Made by a program: the position numbers and the translations under genes | From: Cryobacterium sp. MP_M3 | Lineage (GTDB): Bacteria; Actinomycetota; Actinomycetes; Actinomycetales; Microbacteriaceae | NCBI RefSeq assembly: GCF_015752155.1 | Contig: NZ_JADOVI010000010.1 | Location: 62,001 to 126,000 of the forward strand | Reading direction: 5' to 3' | Length of the DNA stretch: 64,000 nt | The notes under the pieces: generated by a model | Database searches by the model: none | What the model was told of the DNA's origin: nothing | Seen by the model: the letters and a program-made list of their open reading frames with translations, nothing else | In this document: positions 1 through 9,575 of the stretch, one piece after another | How the letters are laid out: every line of letters begins with the position of its first letter | Numbering within the stretch: the stretch's first letter is position 1

Positions 1-2
1 AT

Positions 3-2480
3 CCCCTCGACCGCAACCGGTTCCCCGTCGACGAGTGGGCGCTCGTCGAGAACGCCTTCTCCGGCGAGGACATGGGCCGCACCGAGACCCTGTTCGCGGT
101 AGGCAACGGCTACCTCGGCCTGCGCGGCAACGTCGACGAGGGCCGCGACGGCCACGTGCAGGGCACCTACATCAACGGCTTCCACGAGACGTGGCCGATC
201 CGGCACGCCGAAGAGGCCTTCGGCTTCGCCCGCGTCGGCCAGACCATCGTCAACGCCCCGGATGCCAAGGTCATCCGCATTTACGTCGACGACGAGCCCC
301 TCGTGCTGACCCTGGCCGACCTGCTCAGCTACGAGCGCCGCCTGGACTTCGCCGACGGCGTGCTGTCCCGCTCCCTCGTCTGGCGCACGCCGTCGGGCAA
401 GCGCGTGCTGATCCGGTCCCGCCGGGTGGTCTCCTTCACCGAGCGCCACCTGGCAGTGCTGCAATACGAAGTGACCATGCTCGACGCCGACGCCTCGGTC
501 GTCATCTCCAGCCAGATCCTCAACCGGCAGGACGGCATGGGCGAGTACGACGCCCCGAAGGCCGCCAACGGCAAGGACTTCGACCCGCGCAAGGCGGAGT
601 CGTTCACCGACCGGGTGCTGCAGCCGCGGTTCAAACGCGCCGCCGACGGCCGCTACCTCCTCGGTTTCCGCTGCACCAATTCGGGCATGACGATCGCCTG
701 CGGCGCCGACCACGCGATCGACACCGCCAACGAGTTCGAGGAGTCGTCGCAGATCGGCGACGACATCGCCAAGCATGTCTACAAGATCAAGGCAACGCAG
801 GGCAACGTCATCCGCATCACGAAGACGTTGAGCTACCACACCTCCACCGGCGTGCCCACCCACGAGCTCGCCGACCGTTGCGACCGCACCCTCGACCGGG
901 CGCGCAAGGAGGGCCTCGAGGCCATCCTCACGGCGCAGCGGGACTGGCTAGACGCCTTCTGGGCCCGAACGGATGTCCAGCTCGCCGGCCAGCCCTCGCT
1001 CCAGCAGGCCACCCGCTGGAACCTGTTCCAGCTCGCCCAGGCGTCGATGCGCGCCGACGGCCAGGGTGTGTCCGCGAAGGGGGTCTCCGGCTCCGGCTAC
1101 GGCGGCCACTACTTCTGGGACACCGAGGTCTACGTGCTGCCGTTCCTCACCTACACGTCCCCGAACGCGGCGCGGAACGCCCTGCGCTTCCGGCACGCGA
1201 TGCTCGACCACGCCAGGATGCGCGCGCGCGAGCTGAACCAGCTCGGCGCCCTCTTCCCGTGGCGCACCATCAACGGCCTCGAATCCTCGGCGTACTACGC
1301 CGCGGGAACGGCGCAGTACCACATTGACGCCGACGTCTCCTATGCGCTCGGCCAGTACGTGGCGGCGACCGGCGACGAGGACTTCCTCTCCCGCGAGGCG
1401 ATCGACATCCTCGTCGAGACCGCCCGGATGTGGGCGGACCTCGGCTTCTGGCGCGGCAACGGCAACGACGTCTTCCACATTCACGGCGTCACCGGGCCGG
1501 ATGAGTACACGACCGTCGTCAACGACAACCTGTACACGAACATCATGGCCAGGGCGAACCTCCGCTCCGCCGTCACCGCGGTGCGCCGGCTGCGTTACAT
1601 CGACATCGACTCCTACAACGCCATGGTCGCCCGGCTCGGCCTGGACCAGACCGAGGTCGTGGAATGGGCCTTCGCCGCCGAGGCGATGCACATCCCCTTC
1701 GACGAGACCCTCGGCATCCACCCGCAGGATGCCCAGTTCCTCGAAAAGGAACGCTGGGACCTGTCGGCGACGCCGGCGGCCAACCGGCCGCTGCTGCTGC
1801 ACTACCACCCCCTCGTGATCTACCGCTTCCAGGTGCTCAAGCAGGCGGATGTCGTGCTCGCCCTCCTCCTTCAGGGCGACCAGTTCACGGCCGAGCAGAA
1901 GCGCGCCGACTTCGACTACTACGACCCGATCACGACCGGCGACTCGACCCTGTCCGACGTGGTCCAGTCGATCATCGCGGCCGAGGTGGGCTACCACGAG
2001 CTGGCCCTCAAGCACTTCACCTCCGGCCTCTTCGTGGACCTCGCCGACCTGCACCACAATGCGGCGGACGGTGTGCACGTGGCCTCGGCCGGCGGCGTCT
2101 GGAGCGCGCTCGTCTACGGCTTCGGCGGCCTGCGCGACCACAACGGGCGGATCACCCTCGACCCGCGCCTGCCGGTCGACTGGGAGGAACTCACCTTCCG
2201 GATCACCCTCAAGGGCACCCGGGTGCGCTTCGACCTCCGGCAGAAGGAGATCGTCCTGACGATCGAAGAGGGCGACGCGGCCAGGCTGGCCGTGCGCGGG
2301 GTTGCCTTCGACCTCGTGGCCGGCCACCCGGTGACCGTCCCGCTGTCCCACCAGGGTCTGCGCGACTCCGGCGCCCCCTCCCCCGCGGCGATCGAGGGCG
2401 GCCACCGCGCGGACGGCACCGTCATCACGTCGTCGATCCCCACGATCGCGCACGTGTTCGACTTCGAGGTCAACGACTGA
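3..2480 (+). CDS. Glycoside hydrolase family 65 disaccharide phosphorylase, 5' partial
   Basis: The reading frame is already open at the window edge; the internal ATG at 72 is not the true start, because the codons before it encode DRNRFPVDEWALVENAFSGE, a typical GH65 N-terminus. About 825 residues remain. GH65 enzymes phosphorolyse alpha-glucosides such as maltose, trehalose or kojibiose to beta-glucose-1-phosphate. The signature VTGPDEY (Glu codon 1503-1505, the expected general acid) is present, as are HYHPLVIYRFQVLKQADVV and a C-terminal HNAADGVHVASAGG segment next to the phosphate site. A small beta-sandwich follows the (alpha/alpha)6 barrel. Substrate cannot be assigned from sequence reading. 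In actinomycetes the gene often follows a beta-phosphoglucomutase, which would lie outside the window. Confidence 0.9.
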   Translation, partial: PLDRNRFPVDEWALVENAFSGEDMGRTETLFAVGNGYLGLRGNVDEGRDGHVQGTYINGFHETWPIRHAEEAFGFARVGQTIVNAPDAKVIRIYVDDEPLVLTLADLLSYERRLDFADGVLSRSLVWRTPSGKRVLIRSRRVVSFTERHLAVLQYEVTMLDADASVVISSQILNRQDGMGEYDAPKAANGKDFDPRKAESFTDRVLQPRFKRAADGRYLLGFRCTNSGMTIACGADHAIDTANEFEESSQIGDDIAKHVYKIKATQGNVIRITKTLSYHTSTGVPTHELADRCDRTLDRARKEGLEAILTAQRDWLDAFWARTDVQLAGQPSLQQATRWNLFQLAQASMRADGQGVSAKGVSGSGYGGHYFWDTEVYVLPFLTYTSPNAARNALRFRHAMLDHARMRARELNQLGALFPWRTINGLESSAYYAAGTAQYHIDADVSYALGQYVAATGDEDFLSREAIDILVETARMWADLGFWRGNGNDVFHIHGVTGPDEYTTVVNDNLYTNIMARANLRSAVTAVRRLRYIDIDSYNAMVARLGLDQTEVVEWAFAAEAMHIPFDETLGIHPQDAQFLEKERWDLSATPAANRPLLLHYHPLVIYRFQVLKQADVVLALLLQGDQFTAEQKRADFDYYDPITTGDSTLSDVVQSIIAAEVGYHELALKHFTSGLFVDLADLHHNAADGVHVASAGGVWSALVYGFGGLRDHNGRITLDPRLPVDWEELTFRITLKGTRVRFDLRQKEIVLTIEEGDAARLAVRGVAFDLVAGHPVTVPLSHQGLRDSGAPSPAAIEGGHRADGTVITSSIPTIAHVFDFEVND

Positions 2481-2506
2481 CCGGCGAAGTCAGCGACTGA
2501 CCAGGA

Positions 2507-2532
2507 GAGGCCCCCACTCCCGCGGGGGCCTC
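2507..2532 (+). terminator. Rho-independent-type hairpin after GH65 gene
   Basis: A perfect 9-bp stem, GAGGCCCCC (2507-2515) with GGGGGCCTC (2524-2532), lies 27 nt after the stop codon. There is no T tract, as is common in high-GC actinomycetes. Confidence 0.7.
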
Positions 2533-2850
2533 GCAGCGCATCCACCCAGCCAACCTGCACGGCTCACGCCCAGGCCGCCGCGCTCATCCTCGTCGTCGTC
2601 GGCTGCGTCGTCAGCCTTGAACTGGTCGACGGCGGCCGCTGACCCCCGGCGTGATGATTCCCATGGTGTACTCCTTCAGAAGGAATGGTCCGCGCCATCG
2701 GGGCCAGCACACGGGAGCCTAGCGGCGCGGACCCCGCGGTCCATGGTGGTCAGCAGAATCACTGCGGGAGCCGGACGGTAGGATTTCTCCCGAGCAAATC
2801 GTCCACGTCTGGAGAGGACTGCGCCGTGTTCCAGAGGGAATGGACCTGCT
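2533..2850. other. Noncoding interval before the PhzF-like gene
   Basis: No complete gene is seen. A run of hydrophobic codons (about 2574-2642, ending TGA) looks like the tail of a small membrane protein but has no start codon. On the minus strand a ribosome-binding-like AAGGAG precedes an ATG near 2664 that opens only a 17-codon frame. The segment probably holds decayed coding remnants plus the promoter of the next gene. Confidence 0.4.
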
Positions 2851-3717
2851 ATGCCTGAGCAAGGGACACCACCGGCCGTGCTGCGGTATGCCGCGTTCGC
2901 CGCCACACCGGGCGGAGGCAATCCGGCGGGAATCGTTCTGCAGGCCGGCGGGCTTGCCGCGCCGGCGATGCAGCGCGTCGCTGCCGAGGTCGGTTACGCC
3001 GAAACCGCGTTCGTCACCGAACGGGACATCGCCGGCGATTCGCGGCATCTCCGCCTCCGCTTCTTCTCCCCTGGCGCGGAGGTGCCGTTCTGCGGTCACG
3101 CCACTATCGCCACCGCGGTCGCCCTCGCCGAGCGGGAGGGCGCGGGGACGTTCGTCTTCGAGACCCTCGTCGGCCCGGTCACGATCGAGACCTCGGCCGA
3201 TGGCGGTGGGATCGTCGCGGGGTTCACGAGCGTCGAGCCGGAGGTGGCGCCCCTCGCGCCGGAAGTCGAAGGCGAATTGTTCTCCCTGCTCGGGCTCGAT
3301 CGCGGCGACCTGGACCCGCGCTATCCGCTCCTGGCGGCGTTTGCCGGCAACTGGCATCCGATTCTGGTTCTGCGCGAGCGCGCCGTCTTCGACGGCTTCA
3401 CGTTCGACCCGGGATCGATGCGCACTCTGATGGATGCCCAGGGCTGGCGCGGCACGGTTTCCGTCCTGCATGCCACCACGCCGACCGACTTCGCGGCTCG
3501 GAATCTGTTTCCCGTCGGCACCCTGACCGAGGACCCCGCAACCGGATCAGCGGCGGCGTCGCTGGGCGGGTACCTCCGCGCAACGAGGTCGATCGAGTTG
3601 CCCGGCACGGTGCTCGTGCACCAGGGGGAGCATGTCGGCCGGCCCAGCTTGCTTGCGGTCGAGATCCCCCGAAGCGGGGGCATCGTAGTGACCGGGACGG
3701 CTGTGCCAATCGGCTGA
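2851..3717 (+). CDS. PhzF-family isomerase/epimerase-like protein
   Basis: A 288-residue protein of the PhzF (phenazine biosynthesis-like, diaminopimelate epimerase fold) family. It has the two-lobed layout: the N-lobe contains GGGNPAGIV and a YAETAFV segment holding the conserved Glu, followed by PGAEVPFCGHATIATA. The C-lobe has LTEDPATGSAAASLGGYL. Length matches the family (260-300). PhzF itself isomerises dihydro-3-hydroxyanthranilate, but most members have unknown substrates and no phenazine genes are nearby, so the reaction is not assigned. It appears monocistronic, between a hairpin terminator and tRNA-Leu on the opposite strand. Confidence 0.88.
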   Translation: MPEQGTPPAVLRYAAFAATPGGGNPAGIVLQAGGLAAPAMQRVAAEVGYAETAFVTERDIAGDSRHLRLRFFSPGAEVPFCGHATIATAVALAEREGAGTFVFETLVGPVTIETSADGGGIVAGFTSVEPEVAPLAPEVEGELFSLLGLDRGDLDPRYPLLAAFAGNWHPILVLRERAVFDGFTFDPGSMRTLMDAQGWRGTVSVLHATTPTDFAARNLFPVGTLTEDPATGSAAASLGGYLRATRSIELPGTVLVHQGEHVGRPSLLAVEIPRSGGIVVTGTAVPIG

Positions 3718-3784
3718 GGGCCCGCAGGCGGGCATCGCGCGAACGATCCACCGCCACATCCCGGCACCGCCCCCGGGAATGACA

Positions 3785-3812
3785 AAAGGCCCCCGGTTTC
3801 CCGGGGGCCTTT
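3785..3812. terminator. Bidirectional terminator between PhzF-like gene and tRNA-Leu
   Basis: A perfect 12-bp stem, AAAGGCCCCCGG (3785-3796) and CCGGGGGCCTTT (3801-3812), with loop TTTC. The A/T edges give a short U tail in both directions. It would serve the plus-strand PhzF-like gene and the minus-strand tRNA-Leu that converge here. Confidence 0.85.
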
Positions 3813-3868
3813 CCTGTCCGACTTGGGCGTTGCATACAGACCTGATCTGTCCTGCAATCAACCCGCTG

Positions 3869-3952
3869 TGCGCGAGGGGGGACTTGAACCCCCACGTCCT
3901 TTCGAACACTGGCACCTGAAGCCAGCGCGTCTGCCAATTCCGCCACTCGCGC
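3869..3952 (-). tRNA. tRNA-Leu (anticodon CAG)
   Basis: On the minus strand the acceptor arm is GCGCGAG/CTCGCGC with discriminator A. The anticodon stem-loop is CTGGC-TTCAGGT-GCCAG, giving anticodon CAG. A long variable arm and the T-arm GTTCAAGTC are present, as expected for a class II leucine tRNA (84 nt, no encoded CCA). It sits upstream of fhaA, the same place as leuT in mycobacteria. Confidence 0.95.
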
Positions 3953-4156
3953 GAACTTAGGAAGATTAGCACTTTCTGGGGGCCATGCGCCATTCGAGGT
4001 GGCTCGGCAGGCCAAACGCGCGACTCGACCGGAGAAACGAGTGATCTCTGCACCCTCCCGTAGGATGACAAACCGTGCCCCCAATTGCCTGGCGGGCGAG
4101 TTAACACTTCAGGCAAGTAACATGCAGATAGCCGAAAGGATCGGATCGGGAGACCT

Positions 4157-4906
4157 GTGGGCATTCTGGATAACTTTGAAAAGGGCTTGGAGCGCGCCGT
4201 CAACGGTGCATTCGCCAAGACCTTCAGGTCGGGGCTGCAGCCCGTGGAGATCACCTCCGCGCTGCGTCGCGAGCTTGACACAAAAGCAGCGGTCGTGTCC
4301 CGCGATCGCATCCTCGCGCCCAATCGCTTCGTCGTCCGGATGAGCCACGCGGATTATCAGCGCATGACCAACCTCGGCCCGACCCTCATCGACGAGCTCA
4401 CCGAACTGGTGCAGCAGCACGGTCGCGAACAGCGTTACCAGTTCGCCGGCGGCGTTTCGATCGCACTGTCCGACGACCGCGGCCTCAGCGAGGGCATGGT
4501 GCAGATCGACTCCAGCACGATCAAGGGCAGCGTCACCTGGACCCCCGTGGTCGACGTGAACGGCAAGCGCTACCCGCTCACCAAGTCCCACACCGTCATC
4601 GGCCGCGGCAGCGACGCCGACATCACCGTCGACGACACCGGCACCTCCCGCCGCCACGTCGAGATCCTCTGGGACGGCTCGCGCGCCCAGGTGCGTGACC
4701 TCGGCTCCACCAACGGCTCCCAGCTCAACGGGTCCCCGGTCAAACAGGCCATCCTCGAACCGGACTCGGTCGTCACCATCGGTCGCACCCGCATCGTCTT
4801 CCGGGTCATCGCCCAGGCCGCCGCCGGCGAGCCCATTGCCGACCGCCGCCACGAATCTCCCGCCGAACGCCACGACATGGGCGGATTCTGGGGGCCCTCC
4901 GCATGA
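4157..4906 (+). CDS. fhaA: FhaA: DUF3662 and FHA domain protein
   Basis: A 249-residue cytoplasmic adaptor. Residues about 1-110 form the DUF3662 domain (starting MGILDNFEKGLERAVNGAF); about 150-235 is a forkhead-associated phosphothreonine-binding domain with GRGSDADI, SRRHVEI and GSTNGSQLNG. The linker is short compared with mycobacterial FhaA (over 500 residues). Translation starts at GTG 4157; GGGAG lies just upstream. It is the first gene of the fhaA-fhaB-pstP-rodA-pbpA-pknA-pknB cluster and overlaps fhaB by 4 nt (ATGA). In mycobacteria FhaA binds phosphorylated MurJ and regulates peptidoglycan precursor export; see the finding on MurJ. Confidence 0.93.
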   Translation: MGILDNFEKGLERAVNGAFAKTFRSGLQPVEITSALRRELDTKAAVVSRDRILAPNRFVVRMSHADYQRMTNLGPTLIDELTELVQQHGREQRYQFAGGVSIALSDDRGLSEGMVQIDSSTIKGSVTWTPVVDVNGKRYPLTKSHTVIGRGSDADITVDDTGTSRRHVEILWDGSRAQVRDLGSTNGSQLNGSPVKQAILEPDSVVTIGRTRIVFRVIAQAAAGEPIADRRHESPAERHDMGGFWGPSA

Positions 4907-5493
4907 GCGTCAGCGAGTTAACGCTGCTTGTGCTGCGCCTCGGCTTCCTGCTGGTGCTGTGGCTGTTCATCTTCGGCATCGTCTACGCGCTGCGGAGCGA
5001 CCTGTTCGGCCAGCGGGTGCGCAAACAGCAGCAGGATGCCGCGGCATCCGCCCCGCCCGTCGCCTTCGCCGCCGTGCCGACCCCGGTTCCCGCCGCCACC
5101 CTGCCTCCGGCCGCCGCGTCTGCCACGGCCCTGACCGAGCAGCTGACCGCCCGGCCGGCCGCTCCCCCTGCGCGTTCCGGACCGGAACGGGCCACCGCGA
5201 AGAACGCGACCCGCCTGGTCATCACGTCCGGCCCGAAGTCGGGCACGGAGTTCCCACTCACCTCCGACTCGGTCACGATCGGCCGGTCGGGCGACTCGAG
5301 CCTGGTCATCCGCGACGACTACACCTCCACCCATCACGCCCGGCTGATGCTCTGGAACGAAGAGTGGATGATCCAGGACCTGGATTCGACCAACGGAACC
5401 TTCCTGAACGGCTCGCGCCTCGCGGTGCCGACGCCTGTCCCCCTCGACACCCCCGTCAAGATCGGCGCAACCAGCTTCGAGCTTCGGCGGTAG
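4903..5493 (+). CDS. fhaB: FhaB: membrane-anchored FHA domain protein
   Basis: A 196-residue protein with one N-terminal transmembrane helix (about residues 6-27, LLVLRLGFLLVLWLFIFG), an Ala/Pro-rich linker, and a C-terminal FHA domain (about 105-190) carrying TIGRSGDSSL, HHARL and DSTNGTFLNG. It overlaps fhaA by ATGA and lies 4 nt before pstP, so translation is probably coupled. In mycobacteria FhaB (FipA) links FtsZ and other division proteins to PknA/PknB phosphorylation; the same role is inferred here. Confidence 0.92.
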   Translation: MSVSELTLLVLRLGFLLVLWLFIFGIVYALRSDLFGQRVRKQQQDAAASAPPVAFAAVPTPVPAATLPPAAASATALTEQLTARPAAPPARSGPERATAKNATRLVITSGPKSGTEFPLTSDSVTIGRSGDSSLVIRDDYTSTHHARLMLWNEEWMIQDLDSTNGTFLNGSRLAVPTPVPLDTPVKIGATSFELRR

Positions 5494-5497
5494 CTGC

Positions 5498-6727
5498 ATG
5501 GCGACAGTCAGTCACAGCGCGGCCGCGTCCCACGTTGGAAAGATTCGGTCCAACAACCAGGACTCCGGGTATTCCGGCCGCCAGCTGTTCATGGTCGCCG
5601 ACGGAATGGGCGGGCACGCGGGCGGTGACGTCGCCTCGGCGATCGCCACCAAGCGCATCATCGAGGCCGACCAGCCCTACCGATCCCCGCAGGACGCCGA
5701 GTTCGCCCTGCAAGCCGCCCTCATCGCCGCGAACTCGCAGCTTGCCGAGACCGTGTTCGAGCACACCGAGCTCACCGGCATGGGCACCACCGTCAGCGCC
5801 CTCGTCGTGCTCGAGGGCGAGGTGGCGATCGCCCACATCGGCGACTCCCGCATCTACCTGCTCCGCGACGGCGAACTCTCCCAGATCACCGTCGACCACA
5901 CCTTCGTTCAGCGTCTCGTCGACAGCGGCCGCATCACCGAGCAGGAGGCCATGGTGCATCCGCGCCGGTCCGTGCTCATGCGCGTGCTCGGCGACGTGGA
6001 GTCGTCGCCGGAGATCGACACGTCGATCCTGGCCACCCTCCCCGGCGACCGCTGGCTGATCTGCTCCGACGGGCTGAGCGGGGTGGTCTCGAACACCGCC
6101 ATCGCCGCGGCCCTCTCCACCGGCCTCGACGCGCAGGGCGTGGCCGACCGCCTGGTCAAGGAGAGCCTTGACGGTGGAGCGCCGGACAACGTGACCATCG
6201 TCGTCGTCGACATCGGCTCCCCCGACGAGCGGGTCGACGTTCCCACCGTGGTCGGCTCCGCCGCCGCCCCCCTCGCCTTCGGGGAGGAGCCCAGCCGGAG
6301 CCGCGCCCTGCGGATGTCCAGCCTGCGCCTGCACCCGGTGCGGGAGACCCACTTCGAACCTGACTCGCAGGATTACCTCTCCGAGCTCATCGAGGAAGAC
6401 GAGCGCCGCGCCCGCCGACGCAAGATCACCTGGCTGATGGGCATCATCCTGCTGGTCATCGCCATCGTCGGCGCCGCAATCCTCGGCTACCAGTGGACCC
6501 AGACTCGCTACTTCGTCGGGGTCGAAGGCAGCAACGTCGCCATCTTCAAGGGTGTGCAGCAGGATCTCGGCCCGATCGCACTGTCGTCGGTCTACGAGGA
6601 CACCAGCCTGAAGGTGTCCGAGCTGCGGGTGTTCGACCGCCAGCAGGTGCAGCAAACCATCAGCGCGACCTCCCTGGAAGACGCGAAACTCATCGTCGAA
6701 CGGCTCCATGATGCCACCCTCAAATAG
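5498..6727 (+). CDS. pstP: PP2C-family Ser/Thr phosphatase PstP
   Basis: A 409-residue phosphatase that reverses PknA/PknB phosphorylation. The PP2C catalytic domain (about 1-240) shows the metal-binding motifs NNQDSG, VADGMGGHAGGD, GDSRIYLLRDG, the ICSDGLSG block and GAPDNVTIVVVD. A juxtamembrane linker leads to one transmembrane helix (about 311-332) and a short extracytoplasmic tail of roughly 75 residues. ATG 5498 follows fhaB by 4 nt. Its end overlaps the rodA start by 20 nt. Confidence 0.95.
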   Translation: MATVSHSAAASHVGKIRSNNQDSGYSGRQLFMVADGMGGHAGGDVASAIATKRIIEADQPYRSPQDAEFALQAALIAANSQLAETVFEHTELTGMGTTVSALVVLEGEVAIAHIGDSRIYLLRDGELSQITVDHTFVQRLVDSGRITEQEAMVHPRRSVLMRVLGDVESSPEIDTSILATLPGDRWLICSDGLSGVVSNTAIAAALSTGLDAQGVADRLVKESLDGGAPDNVTIVVVDIGSPDERVDVPTVVGSAAAPLAFGEEPSRSRALRMSSLRLHPVRETHFEPDSQDYLSELIEEDERRARRRKITWLMGIILLVIAIVGAAILGYQWTQTRYFVGVEGSNVAIFKGVQQDLGPIALSSVYEDTSLKVSELRVFDRQQVQQTISATSLEDAKLIVERLHDATLK

Positions 6728-8123
6728 CCGCGGCACGGCGACGGCCGCCGCCCAGCGCCCGCAGGGCGCCAAGCCCGTCCGTGTGCGCCGGCTCCATCTC
6801 CCGCAGAAGCTGCGCAACCTCGAGTTGTTCCTGCTGCTCATCGCCTGCGGAATCAACGCGGCCGCCGTAGTGCTCGTGCAGCTCGGCGCCCTCGGCCACG
6901 TCGACACGACCCTTGTGCTCCTCGGTGCGGGCCTGTCGGTGCTCGTGCTGTGCATGCACGTGGTGCTGCGTCTCGTCGCCCGCGACGCCGACCCGTTCAT
7001 CCTGCCGATCGCCTCCCTGCTCAACGGCATCGGCGTCGCCATGATCTACCGCATCGACATCGCCAACGGCGACGCCGGCTGGGACAGCTCCGCCGTGCGC
7101 CAGACCGTGTGGAGCGCCCTGGCCATCGCCTGTGCGATCGCCGTCCTGCTCATCATCCGCAACCACCGGGTGCTGTTCCGATACACCTACGTCGCCGGTT
7201 TCGTCGCCGTCGTCCTCCTGCTCCTGCCGCTGGTGCCGGGCCTGGGCCGGGAAGTCAGCGGCGCCCGGGTCTGGATCGGGATCGGCTCGTTCGCCACCTT
7301 CCAGCCGGGCGAGATCGCCAAGATCGCCCTCGCCGTGTTCTTCGCCGGCTATCTGGTGCAGGGCCGCGACAGCCTGTCGATGGTCGGCAAGCGCTTCCTC
7401 GGCATGCGATTCCCGCGCCTGCGCGACCTCGGCCCCATCCTGGTGGTCTGGGCGCTGTCGATGTCGGTCATCATCTTCCAGCGCGACCTCGGCACCGCGC
7501 TGCTCTACTTCGGCCTGTTCCTGGTCATGCTCTACCTCGCCACCGGCCGGCTCAGCTGGGTGCTCCTCGGCATGACGCTATTCCTCGGCGGCGCCATCAT
7601 TGCCAGCCAGACCCTCGAATACGTCAACGGCCGGTTCACCAACTGGCTGGACGCGCTCAATCCGGATGTCTACGGGGCCAGCGGCGGCAGCTACCAGCTG
7701 GTCCAGGGCCTCTTCGGCCTCGCCAAGGGCGGCCTGATCGGTACCGGGCTCGGCCAGGGCCGTCCGGACATCACGCCGGTGCCGCAGAGCGACTACATCA
7801 TCGCCAGCCTCGGCGAGGAACTCGGCCTGGCCGGACTGTTCGCCATCCTGGCCCTGTACCTGCTCTTCGTCGCCCGCGGTTTCCGGATCGGCTTCGCCGG
7901 CAACGACGACTTCGGCAAACTGCTCGGCGTCGGCCTCTCCTTCGTCGTCGCCCTCCAGTGCTTCATCGTGATCGGCGGCGTCACCCGGGTGATCCCCCTG
8001 ACCGGGCTCACCACCCCATTCCTCGCGGCAGGTGGTTCGTCGCTTGTGGCGAACTGGATCATCGCCGCCCTGCTGCTCCGCCTGTCCGACACTCTGCGCA
8101 ACCAACCCAGGCTGGTGATTTAA
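6708..8123 (+). CDS. rodA: SEDS-family peptidoglycan glycosyltransferase RodA/FtsW
   Basis: A 471-residue polytopic membrane protein of the SEDS family that polymerises lipid II together with its cognate class B penicillin-binding protein. About ten to twelve hydrophobic helices are visible. Conserved SEDS features include the FQPGEIAKIAL segment and the periplasmic loop SYQLVQGLFGLAKGGLIGTG followed by PQSDYIIASLGEELGL. ATG 6708 (or 6711) lies inside the end of pstP; the stop TAA touches the GTG of pbpA. The neighbouring pbpA supplies the transpeptidase partner. Confidence 0.95.
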   Translation: MMPPSNSRGTATAAAQRPQGAKPVRVRRLHLPQKLRNLELFLLLIACGINAAAVVLVQLGALGHVDTTLVLLGAGLSVLVLCMHVVLRLVARDADPFILPIASLLNGIGVAMIYRIDIANGDAGWDSSAVRQTVWSALAIACAIAVLLIIRNHRVLFRYTYVAGFVAVVLLLLPLVPGLGREVSGARVWIGIGSFATFQPGEIAKIALAVFFAGYLVQGRDSLSMVGKRFLGMRFPRLRDLGPILVVWALSMSVIIFQRDLGTALLYFGLFLVMLYLATGRLSWVLLGMTLFLGGAIIASQTLEYVNGRFTNWLDALNPDVYGASGGSYQLVQGLFGLAKGGLIGTGLGQGRPDITPVPQSDYIIASLGEELGLAGLFAILALYLLFVARGFRIGFAGNDDFGKLLGVGLSFVVALQCFIVIGGVTRVIPLTGLTTPFLAAGGSSLVANWIIAALLLRLSDTLRNQPRLVI

Positions 8124-9575
8124 GTGAATCGCGAACTCAAGCGCGTGAGCATCGTCGTGATGCTCATGTTCGTCGCGCTCCTCACCTCGACCACCATCAT
8201 CCAGGTGTTCCAGGCCGACAGCCTCACCGCGGATGCCCGCAACACCCGCACGCTCTACGACAGCTACTCCGTCGAACGGGGGGCCATCCTCGTGGCCGGC
8301 AACCCGATCGCCCAGTCGATGCCGGTCGCCGACGACTACAAGTACCAGCGCACCTACAGCAACGGGCCGCTCTACGCGCCCATCACCGGCTTCATGCCGA
8401 TCAATGGTTCGCCGACCGGGCTGGAGCACGCACTCAACGGCGAGCTCAGCGGAACGTCCAACGCGCAGTTCTTCGACAAGATCAACTCACTCATCACCGG
8501 CCAGAACGCCAAGGGCGCCTCGGTGGAGGTCACTATCGACCCCGTGGCGCAACAGGCCGCCTGGGATGCCCTGGGTAACCTCACCGGGTCCGTGGTCGTG
8601 ACAGAGCCGAAGACCGGCCGCATCCTCGCCATGGTCTCCAAGCCCGGGTACGACCCGAACCTGCTCACCGTGCACGACAACCAGAAGGTCACCGACAGCT
8701 ACGAGTCGCTGGTGAGCGACAAGGCAAACCCGCTGATCGACCGGGCGATCAACGCGCTCAACCCGCCCGGTTCGGTGTTCAAGCTCGTCGTCGTGACCGC
8801 CGCCCTGGAATCCGGCAAGTTCACCCCGGAAAGCACGTTTCCGAACCCGGGCACCTTCCAGCTGCCGGGGTCGAGCTCGATCGTGATCAACTCCGGCGGC
8901 GGAACCTGCGGCGGCGGAGACACCGTCACCATCGCCACGGCGCTGCGACTGTCCTGCAACATCCCGATGGCCGAACTGGGACTCCAGCTCGGCGACAAGG
9001 CCATCCGCGACACGGCCGAGAAGTTCGGGTTCAACACCGATTATTCGATTCCGTTGAACGTCTCCCAGAGCGCCTACCCACTCGAACTCGATGACGCCCA
9101 ACTGGCCCTGTCCGCGTTCGGGCAGACCAGCGTGCGCGCCACTCCGCTGCAGATGGCCATGGTTTCGGCCACGATCGCCAACGGTGGCGTGGAAATGGCA
9201 CCGAATCTGATCGACCAGATTCTTGCGCCGAACCTGAGCCCGCTTCAGTCCTTCGAGCCCCGCACCATGAAACGGGTGATGAGCGCTGAAACGGCCGCGA
9301 CAATCACCCAGATGATGGTGAATGGGGTCCAGGACGGTGCCGCGAGCAATGCAAGAATAGATGGGGTCAACGTGGCAGGTAAAACGGGTACGGCAGAGAA
9401 TGCCGCCGATGATCCTTACACCTTGTGGTTTACCGGATTCGCCCCCGCGGAGGATCCGAAATATGCAATCTCCGTTCTCGTCGAGGATGGCGGGGGACTT
9501 GGCCAGACGGGGTACGGCAATCTCCTTGCCGCACCAATTGCAAAGCAGGTACTAGAGGCGGTGCTGAATAAATGA
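8124..9575 (+). CDS. pbpA: Class B penicillin-binding protein PbpA
   Basis: A 483-residue D,D-transpeptidase with an N-terminal signal-anchor helix (about 8-27), a pedestal domain, and a transpeptidase domain (about 150-480). Active-site motifs are SVFK (SxxK, in PPGSVFKLV), SCN (SxN, in LRLSCNIPM) and KTG (in VAGKTGTAEN). GTG 8124 immediately follows the rodA stop. The 3' end overlaps pknA by ATGA. It cross-links septal or polar peptidoglycan polymerised by RodA. Confidence 0.95.
   Translation: MNRELKRVSIVVMLMFVALLTSTTIIQVFQADSLTADARNTRTLYDSYSVERGAILVAGNPIAQSMPVADDYKYQRTYSNGPLYAPITGFMPINGSPTGLEHALNGELSGTSNAQFFDKINSLITGQNAKGASVEVTIDPVAQQAAWDALGNLTGSVVVTEPKTGRILAMVSKPGYDPNLLTVHDNQKVTDSYESLVSDKANPLIDRAINALNPPGSVFKLVVVTAALESGKFTPESTFPNPGTFQLPGSSSIVINSGGGTCGGGDTVTIATALRLSCNIPMAELGLQLGDKAIRDTAEKFGFNTDYSIPLNVSQSAYPLELDDAQLALSAFGQTSVRATPLQMAMVSATIANGGVEMAPNLIDQILAPNLSPLQSFEPRTMKRVMSAETAATITQMMVNGVQDGAASNARIDGVNVAGKTGTAENAADDPYTLWFTGFAPAEDPKYAISVLVEDGGGLGQTGYGNLLAAPIAKQVLEAVLNK

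Noticed and set aside
948-2453. Open frame of about 500 codons opposite the GH65 gene
   Set aside because: Antisense shadow of a clear GH65 protein, with Val/Gly/Arg-rich low-complexity translation.
2572-2642. Hydrophobic frame resembling the end of a small membrane protein
   Set aside because: No start codon in frame with a ribosome-binding site; treated as possible remnant only.
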